Of a stretch of 21,697 bases of DNA, positions 16,645 through 21,697 are shown one piece after another. The stretch's first letter is position 1. Each line of letters opens with the position of its first letter. This DNA comes from an uncultured Bacillaceae bacterium. Its GTDB lineage: Bacteria; Bacillota; Bacilli; Caldalkalibacillales; Caldalkalibacillaceae. The notes under the pieces were generated by a model that was not told the DNA's origin, did no database searches, and worked only from the letters and a program-made list of their open reading frames with translations. The position numbers and the translations under genes are program-made. Location of the stretch: NCBI GenBank assembly GCA_937967685.1, contig CALBTX010000183.1:1-21697 (forward strand), given 5' to 3'.

Positions 16645-18101
16645 TGCCTGAGAAGAAAAAGGTGCTCGTCATTGGCGGCGGCATCAGCGGTCTGAGCGCT
16701 GCTTACTATATCCGCCAATTTTGCCGGGAACAAAACGTTCCGCTCGAACTGACGCTCCTGGAGAAAAGCGATGCTTTGGGCGGAAAAATTCAAACTGCAC
16801 ATCGGGAAGGTTTTATTATTGAACGCGGACCGGATTCCTTCCTCTCCCGCAAATTGCCCATCATAGAGTTGTCCGAAGCATTAGGGCTTGACGAAGAATG
16901 GGTGCCCACCAATCCTGAAGCAAACCGCACATTTATTGTGCACAACGGGAAGCTGCACCGTTTTCCCTCCGGATTTATGCTGGGCATTCCGACACAGCTT
17001 CGCGCTTTGGTCAACACAGGGCTTATTTCACCGCTCGGTAAGGCGCGTGCTATCCTGGACCTCCTCTTGCCCAGACAGCGCACAACGGAAGATGAATCAC
17101 TCGGCCGCTTCCTGGAAAGAAGGCTGGGTCAGGAAGTCGTTGCCCACATTGCCGAACCGTTATTATCCGGCATTTACGCCGGGGATGCCTATGCGCTTAG
17201 CTTGCAAGCCACCTTTCCCCAATTTCAGGCTCTGGAACAGAAGAAAAGAAGTTTGATCCTGGGCATGAAAGCGACCAGACAAGACACGCATGCTTCCTCC
17301 CGGTTGCCCGAGATCGCCAAAAAAAGCGCTTTCCTCTCGTTTCGGCAAGGCTTGGGTGCGTTGGTCGATCGGTTAAAAGCAGCGTTAGAAAAAGAAGCGG
17401 ATATCCGCCTCAACCAAAACGTCAAAAAGATCGAAAAAAATGAGGGAGAGGACACGTATACGCTTTCTGTCCGGCACAACGCTCAAGGCCAAACTCAACA
17501 AGATGTGTTTGAAGCGGACAGCATCATTTTAGCCACTCCGGCGTACGTCACGGCCAAACTGTTGCCCGATCTTTCTGCTGCAGACATCTTGGCCGAAATG
17601 CCATATGTTTCTGTGGCCAACGTCGTACTCGCTTTTGATGCCCGACATATCCCCGAGAGTTTTGACGGCTCCGGATTTGTCGTCCCTCGCAAAGAAAAAC
17701 GGAGTATTACCGCCTGCACATGGACCTCCTCCAAATGGATGCATGTCGCCCCCGAGGGGAAAGTACTGCTAAGGGCTTATGTGGGGCACGCCGGTAACGA
17801 GGACATTGTCCAGCTGGAAGACAGGGAAATTTTAGATCAAGTTCTGACTGACTTGCGTGAATTAACAGGCTTGCAGGCCTCTCCCTTGTTTTACGAAATC
17901 AATCGCTGGCCGCAGGCAATGCCCCAATATCCCGTCGGTCATTTGCAAAACCTTAAGCGTGTAAACGATGAGCTGAACAATCAATTTCCCGGCATTTACT
18001 TGTGCGGTGCGGGCTACAGAGGCGTGGGCATTCCCGATTGCATAAGACAGGGCAAAGAGGCGGCAGAACAAGTCATCACCTACTTGACCACACACCAATA
18101 A
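16644..18101 (+). CDS. hemY: Coproporphyrinogen III oxidase, FAD-dependent (HemY/CgoX)
   Basis: This 485-residue flavoprotein oxidises coproporphyrinogen III to coproporphyrin III with oxygen. The N terminus has the dinucleotide-binding VLVIGGGISGLSAA (Gly11, 13, 16). It is followed by LLEKSDALGGKI and GPDSFLSRK (about 60-68), and the C-terminal FAD segment GAGYRGVGIPDCIRQGKEAA lies near 455-474. The start at 16644 follows from the family's beginning and the TGATG overlap with hemH; AAAGGA is about 12 bases upstream. No membrane helix is seen, as expected for the Gram-positive enzyme. The stop codon falls inside the first unit of an 11-bp repeat array. Confidence 0.93.
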   Translation: MPEKKKVLVIGGGISGLSAAYYIRQFCREQNVPLELTLLEKSDALGGKIQTAHREGFIIERGPDSFLSRKLPIIELSEALGLDEEWVPTNPEANRTFIVHNGKLHRFPSGFMLGIPTQLRALVNTGLISPLGKARAILDLLLPRQRTTEDESLGRFLERRLGQEVVAHIAEPLLSGIYAGDAYALSLQATFPQFQALEQKKRSLILGMKATRQDTHASSRLPEIAKKSAFLSFRQGLGALVDRLKAALEKEADIRLNQNVKKIEKNEGEDTYTLSVRHNAQGQTQQDVFEADSIILATPAYVTAKLLPDLSAADILAEMPYVSVANVVLAFDARHIPESFDGSGFVVPRKEKRSITACTWTSSKWMHVAPEGKVLLRAYVGHAGNEDIVQLEDREILDQVLTDLRELTGLQASPLFYEINRWPQAMPQYPVGHLQNLKRVNDELNNQFPGIYLCGAGYRGVGIPDCIRQGKEAAEQVITYLTTHQ

Positions 18102-18146
18102 CCGAAAAATAACTTCAAAATAACCGCAAAATAACAGAAAAATAAC
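18095..18146. repeat. 11-bp-phased AAAATAAC tandem array
   Basis: The octamer AAAATAAC occurs at 18106, 18117, 18128 and 18139, exactly 11 bp apart. A 6/8 match at 18095 includes the hemY stop, and a decayed ATAAC follows at 18150. The three bases between octamers vary (TTC, CGC, AGA). It sits after hemY and about 120 bp before the DUF4349 gene. The spacing is near one DNA turn, so the A-tracts would be in phase. Confidence 0.8.
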
Positions 18147-18266
18147 CATATAACAGCCGCAATGCGAATGAAAGCCTTTATCATGCAACAATCACCATCT
18201 CCCATCCGTTTAATGAACAATGGCCATTCTAGCCATAAAGAGATTGATCCATAAAGGGGGATGGAG

Positions 18267-19247
18267 ATGAAGCGTTGTTTAATAGCGGCGGCACTGTTGA
18301 CGCTCGCCGTCTGGTTTATTTGCGGCTGCACTTCACAAGCCGATGACTCCGATCAAAATACCATTGTAAATCAGGCAATATTGAGAAAGCCACATGACCA
18401 ACGGCAAACCGTGCCGGAATTTGACAGAGGCTCACATATCGCTCAGAGAGAGGAAGCTGTCGAACAATCCGCTGATTCTGCAGTTGAAAACCGAGAGGAA
18501 TCCGATCAAGATTTGGGCCACAGTGAATCGGCTGAATTGGAGCGGAAAATCATTCGCGAGCGTTATTACCGCCAAGAAGTGCAGGATTTGTCCCAAGTGT
18601 TAAACGAATTGGAACGGATGGTCAATGGTCTATCCGGCGCATTCATCGAATCGATCGAGCGCTGGGAAAGCGAGGAGCGCAACCGGACGGAACAACATGC
18701 CCGCGTTGTTTTGCGCATACCGGTTGATCAATGGCCCGAATTGGAAAAAGACATTACGGAGCAAGGAAATATTCTTAACGAAACCATTTCGGGAGAGGAT
18801 GTCACTGAGGAATACGTGGACAACGACGCCCGCCTGCGCAATTTGAAGGCCCATGAAGAACGCCTGCTCGAGTTATACGAACAGGCAGAAAATATTGAGG
18901 ACATGCTCAAAATCGAAGCCGAGCTTTCCCGCATACGTTCCTCTATTGAACAGTTGGAAAGCAAACAAAAATATTTGGACCAGGTGACTTCTACCATCCG
19001 GGTGACCTTGGACTTGATGCAGGTGGAAGCACACGAATTCGCCAGCGGCCAAAATGAACAGTCGTTATGGAAGGAGGGCTGGCTGGGTTTTAAAAACTCC
19101 CTTCAGTTTATGCTCTATCTCGGTGAGCGGGGCATTGTTATGCTGATCACGGCCTTTCCTTACCTTGCCGTGCCGGCCATTTCCGTTATCATCATCTTTT
19201 TCCGTAAAAGAAAAAGAGGCCGGACCGAGAGCGGGGATGGAGAATAA
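18267..19247 (+). CDS. DUF4349 lipoprotein
   Basis: This 326-residue protein has a signal peptide with a lipobox ending F-I-C-G-Cys21, so it should be lipid-anchored outside the membrane. An acidic linker covers about 55-95. The DUF4349 core begins ERKIIRERYYRQEVQDL and includes ARVVLRIPVDQWPELEKDI (145-163). A predicted coiled coil rich in Glu, Leu and Arg covers 188-240, and a C-terminal helix (288-312) is followed by RKRKRGR. The family's function is unknown. The ATG at 18261 abuts the AAAGGGGG site, so the ATG at 18267 (6-base spacing) is chosen. It interrupts the haem genes, with repeat arrays on both sides. Confidence 0.82.
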   Translation: MKRCLIAAALLTLAVWFICGCTSQADDSDQNTIVNQAILRKPHDQRQTVPEFDRGSHIAQREEAVEQSADSAVENREESDQDLGHSESAELERKIIRERYYRQEVQDLSQVLNELERMVNGLSGAFIESIERWESEERNRTEQHARVVLRIPVDQWPELEKDITEQGNILNETISGEDVTEEYVDNDARLRNLKAHEERLLELYEQAENIEDMLKIEAELSRIRSSIEQLESKQKYLDQVTSTIRVTLDLMQVEAHEFASGQNEQSLWKEGWLGFKNSLQFMLYLGERGIVMLITAFPYLAVPAISVIIIFFRKRKRGRTESGDGE

Positions 19248-19275
19248 GCTTCCTTGCCGGACAAGCGCATCATCT

Positions 19276-19391
19276 GTCTCAATCTGCATGTCATGAGTCT
19301 CAATCATTAGTTTCAATCTGTATGTCATGAGTCTTAATCTTAGTCTCTATCTCCATGTCGTTAGTCTCAATCGTTAGTCTCTATCTGCATG
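19276..19391. repeat. Composite 33-34 bp tandem repeat
   Basis: Three full units and a partial fourth lie between the DUF4349 gene and chdC. Each unit is a 21-mer of the type GTCTCAATCTGCATGTCATGA followed by a 12-13-mer of the type GTCTCAATCATTA. Units are 19276-19309, 19310-19342, 19343-19376 and 19377-19391. The 21-mers 1 and 2 differ at two positions. Both sub-units begin GTCTCAATC or a variant, so the array looks like nested duplication. There are no unique spacers. Confidence 0.8.
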
Positions 19392-19442
19392 ATTATTTTG
19401 ATTCACACAAAAATCACTGAACGAAAAGGAGCGGATCCTCAG

Positions 19443-20189
19443 ATGAATGAAGCATTGCAAACGTTAGAAGGATGGTACATTCACCAAGATTTCAGAAGCA
19501 TTGACTGGCCGAGCTGGAAACTGATGTCTCCAGAAGAACGTCAGGAAGCCGTCGATGAATTGTTGAGCTTGTACGCATCGTGGAAGGAAACGGAAGAACG
19601 AAAAGAAGGCAGTTCCGGCATGTTTTCCATTCTCGGTCATAAAGCAGATCTTCTGTTTATGCATTTGCGCCCCACCCTTGAAGAACTCAATGACATTGAA
19701 ACCCAATTTAATAAAACCCGATTCGCGGATGTGACGCTCGCCGGCTATTCTTACGTGTCCGTCGTCGAGCTGAGTAACTATGTGGCTTCCGCAAATAAAG
19801 ACCCGGAAACGAATGCTTACATCCAAAGGCGATTAAAACCGATCATCCCCGATCGCAAACATATTTGCTTCTATCCGATGAACAAAAGGAGAACCGATCA
19901 AAATAACTGGTACATGTTATCCATGGATGAACGCCGGGAGATGATGAGAAGCCACGGGATGATCGGCCGCAAATATGCGGGACAGGTCATGCAAGTCATT
20001 GCCGGTTCTATCGGTTTTGACGACTGGGAATGGGGCGTGACCTTGTTTGCCGATGACCCGCTCGTTTATAAAAAATTAATCTACGAAATGCGCTTTGATG
20101 AGGTCAGTGCACGCTACAGTGACTTCGGGAACTTTTTGGTCGGGAACAAACTTTCAGAAGAACAGTTGCAAACCATCTTGAAAGTTTAA
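19443..20189 (+). CDS. hemQ: Coproheme decarboxylase (HemQ/ChdC)
   Basis: This 248-residue chlorite-dismutase-family enzyme performs the last step of the Gram-positive route, two oxidative decarboxylations of coproheme III to haem b. The radical-forming tyrosine Tyr144 is in CFYPMNKRR and the proximal haem ligand His171 is in MMRSHGMIGRKYAG. The C-terminal ferredoxin-like segment includes GFDDWEWGVTLFADDP. The first ATG of the frame (19391) overlaps the repeat array; AAGGAG lies 11 bases before the ATG at 19443, where the family begins (MNEALQTLEGWY). The spacing is slightly long. It completes the haem gene set begun by hemE. Confidence 0.94.
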   Translation: MNEALQTLEGWYIHQDFRSIDWPSWKLMSPEERQEAVDELLSLYASWKETEERKEGSSGMFSILGHKADLLFMHLRPTLEELNDIETQFNKTRFADVTLAGYSYVSVVELSNYVASANKDPETNAYIQRRLKPIIPDRKHICFYPMNKRRTDQNNWYMLSMDERREMMRSHGMIGRKYAGQVMQVIAGSIGFDDWEWGVTLFADDPLVYKKLIYEMRFDEVSARYSDFGNFLVGNKLSEEQLQTILKV

Positions 20190-20207
20190 TTTCACCGAAG
20201 TTTTTGA

Positions 20208-20236
20208 TTGATAATTATATTTCACTGCTGTATAAT
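20208..20236 (+). promoter_or_regulatory. Consensus sigma-A promoter of the kamA-family gene
   Basis: TTGATA (20208-20213), a 17-bp spacer and a perfect TATAAT (20231-20236) lie just after the chdC stop. Transcription should begin near 20243, giving a leader of about 70 bases. This is the best promoter match in the window and separates this gene from the haem operon. Confidence 0.75.
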
Positions 20237-20262
20237 AGAAATTTTTGATCATTGACCAGATT

Positions 20263-20308
20263 CCCCTCCTTCTGTTAGGATAAAAATAGCCAAAAAAATG
20301 AGGAGGGG
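20263..20308 (+). promoter_or_regulatory. Anti-Shine-Dalgarno hairpin in the kamA leader
   Basis: CCCCTCCT (20263-20270) is the exact reverse complement of the ribosome site AGGAGGGG (20301-20308), with a 30-base AT-rich loop between. In the transcript the 8-bp, GC-rich helix would mask the ribosome site of the downstream gene, which suggests translational control. No known riboswitch aptamer is recognised in so short a leader. Confidence 0.5.
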
Positions 20309-20312
20309 TATG

Positions 20313-21503
20313 ATGGCACAACCGAAGTATATTACGAACATCGACAAGATTACTCAAATCCCTGAGGAAGAGCGGGCAAAATTAAAAGAAATCACCAAAA
20401 AATACGTCTTCCGAGTGAACGAGTACTATTTAAGTTTGATCGATTGGAATGATCCGAACGATCCCATACGCAGACTCGTCATTCCAAATGAAGGGGAGTT
20501 CAAGGAGTATGGGCGCTGGGATGCTTCCGATGAAGCGACGAACTACGTTGTACCCGGTTGTCAACATAAATATCGTACCACTGCCCTTTTGATTTGTTCG
20601 GAAGTTTGCGGAGCGTATTGCCGCTACTGTTTCCGCAAACGCTTGTTCCGCAACGATGTTAAAGAAGCGATGTCTGACGTCGAACCGGGATTGCAATACA
20701 TTGCCGAACATCCGGAAATTAACAATGTCTTGCTCACCGGGGGAGATCCGCTGATTTTAGCCACCGCCAAACTGCGCAAGATCATCGAACGCTTGCGTGC
20801 CATTGATCATGTCAAGATCATTCGCATCGGTTCTAAACTGCCTGTCTTCAACCCGATGCGCATTTATGAAGATGAAGAATTGCTCAAGCTGCTTCGTGAA
20901 CACTCCTCCCCCGAGAAGCGCATTTATGTCATGGCCCATGTCAACCATCCCCGCGAAATGACGGAACAGGCCAGAAAGGCTTTTCAGGCATTGCATGACG
21001 CCGGTGTCATTGTCGTTAACCAAACCCCCGTTTTAAAAGGGATCAATGCCGATCCCGACGTTTTGGGAGAGTTGCTGGATAAACTATCCTGGGCCGGTGT
21101 GACGCCATACTACTTCTTCATTAACCGTCCAGTCGCCGGTAACAGTGACTTCGTCCTGACATTGAAAGAAGCTTACGACATCGTTGAAAAGGCTAAAGCG
21201 AAAACATCAGGTCTTGGCAAGAGAGTTCGTCTCTCCATGAGCCATACGTCCGGCAAAATTGAAATTTTGGCGATTGAAAATGGAAAAGCCTATCTCAAGT
21301 ATCATCAATCCCGGGAGGGTAATTACGGTCAATTCATGGTTCTGGACTGTCCGGAGAATGCGGCCTGGTTTGATGACCTGCCCGGAAATGAACAATACTG
21401 GAAGCCGCCGAAAAAGAAAAATCCTGAGATCATCTCAGTCAATGAAATGCCTGACATGCCTCAAGGCCCTCAGTTCAGAAAAAAAGCTAAAGCAAACGTC
21501 TAA
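20313..21503 (+). CDS. KamA-family radical SAM protein (lysine 2,3-aminomutase-like)
   Basis: This 396-residue protein has the radical SAM cluster motif Cys99-x3-Cys103-x2-Cys106 (VCGAYCRYCFRKR) and the LTGGDPL segment (141-147), both typical of KamA-family aminomutases. A candidate PLP lysine is Lys315 in SHTSGKIEI, in place of the PGGGGK of lysine 2,3-aminomutase. The two aspartates that bind the substrate amino group in the clostridial enzyme seem to be absent (the strand after PYYFF reads INRPV, and Ser is found at the other site). The substrate is therefore uncertain. ATGs at 20298 and 20310 overlap or crowd AGGAGGGG, so the ATG at 20313 is chosen. It is monocistronic, between a consensus promoter and a terminator. 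Confidence 0.82.
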   Translation: MAQPKYITNIDKITQIPEEERAKLKEITKKYVFRVNEYYLSLIDWNDPNDPIRRLVIPNEGEFKEYGRWDASDEATNYVVPGCQHKYRTTALLICSEVCGAYCRYCFRKRLFRNDVKEAMSDVEPGLQYIAEHPEINNVLLTGGDPLILATAKLRKIIERLRAIDHVKIIRIGSKLPVFNPMRIYEDEELLKLLREHSSPEKRIYVMAHVNHPREMTEQARKAFQALHDAGVIVVNQTPVLKGINADPDVLGELLDKLSWAGVTPYYFFINRPVAGNSDFVLTLKEAYDIVEKAKAKTSGLGKRVRLSMSHTSGKIEILAIENGKAYLKYHQSREGNYGQFMVLDCPENAAWFDDLPGNEQYWKPPKKKNPEIISVNEMPDMPQGPQFRKKAKANV

Positions 21504-21550
21504 GCGAAAGCAGCGCCCAGCGTCTAAACACACGCTGGCGCGCCACGCCA

Positions 21551-21591
21551 AAAAAAGAAGCAGGTCGATGCAGCATGTCGACCTGCTTTTT
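21551..21591 (+). terminator. Rho-independent terminator after the kamA-family gene
   Basis: An 11-bp perfect stem, AAGCAGGTCGA (21558-21568) with TCGACCTGCTT (21578-21588), has a 9-base loop and is followed by T residues. An A tract precedes it (21551-21556), so it may work in both directions. A second small hairpin, CCAGCGT / ACGCTGG (21517-21538), lies just upstream without a T tract. Confidence 0.85.
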
Positions 21592-21645
21592 CAGTGGAAT
21601 AAAACTTTTGATGCAAGAATAAACGACCGTAGGAGAGGTCACACT

Positions 21646-21697
21646 ACAAACGAATGGTCACATGACAAACGTGGCCACACGACAAACGTGGCTACAC
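21646..21697. repeat. Short tandem repeat at the right window edge
   Basis: ACAAACG recurs at 21646, 21665 and 21682, each followed by a GG(T/C)(C/T)ACA-type segment (GGTCACATG, GGCCACACG, GGCTACAC). Unit lengths are 19, 17 and at least 16 bp. A possible older unit, AAACGACCGTAGGAGAGGTCACACT, precedes it. The array runs off the window, so its extent is unknown. Confidence 0.6.

Noticed and set aside
19276..19391. CRISPR array
   Set aside because: Units are direct and contiguous with no unique spacers, are degenerate and have no nearby cas genes.
20243..20312. Lysine riboswitch before the kamA-family gene
   Set aside because: The leader is only about 70 bases, far shorter than the lysine aptamer, and contains none of its conserved elements that I can see.

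Overview
The window reads as chromosome of a low-to-mid GC, aerobic, endospore-former-type Gram-positive bacterium (Bacillaceae-like). The evidence is sigma-A-type promoters, strong AAGGAGG ribosome sites, a fadN-fadA-fadE beta-oxidation operon with a FadR-type operator, and a coproporphyrin-dependent haem set (hemE, cpfC, cgoX, chdC). The genus cannot be fixed from sequence alone. Most of the window is recognisable metabolism; the less expected signals are in intergenic regions and small ORFs.

Layout. (1) 2-184: the 3' end of a Uma2-family protein, cut by the window edge. (2) 250-7921: an allantoin-degradation region. A minus-strand set allC - TIM-barrel protein - allE diverges from pucR (+). 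A minus-strand pair allB - NCS1 permease converges on pucR. Together these take up allantoin, open it to allantoate, and release ammonia and CO2 to give ureidoglycine and then ureidoglycolate. No familiar ureidoglycolate-consuming enzyme lies in the window. A possible 19-residue hydrophobic peptide follows the permease. (3) 7922-8244: intergenic, with a cre-like site for the allB operon and the terminator of the fad operon. (4) 8245-13729: fadN-fadA-fadE on the minus strand, behind a FadR-like palindrome at 13752-13771. (5) 13939-14407: a small minus-strand operon of a DUF2892 membrane protein and an unrecognised 44-residue single-pass membrane protein, ending at a strong terminator.

(6) 14657-20189: hemE, cpfC (hemH) and cgoX (hemY) are overlapping plus-strand genes. 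They are followed by a DUF4349 lipoprotein and then chdC (hemQ), so the late steps from uroporphyrinogen III to haem b are together. Two unusual repeat arrays flank the lipoprotein gene: an 11-bp-phased AAAATAAC array and a 33-34 bp composite repeat. (7) 20208-21591: a KamA-family radical SAM gene with its own consensus promoter, a leader carrying a perfect anti-Shine-Dalgarno sequence, and a terminator. The expected lysine-binding aspartates of lysine 2,3-aminomutase appear absent. (8) 21646-21697: another short repeat runs off the window end.

Functional assignments rest on motif recognition in translated sequence; no database search was run.
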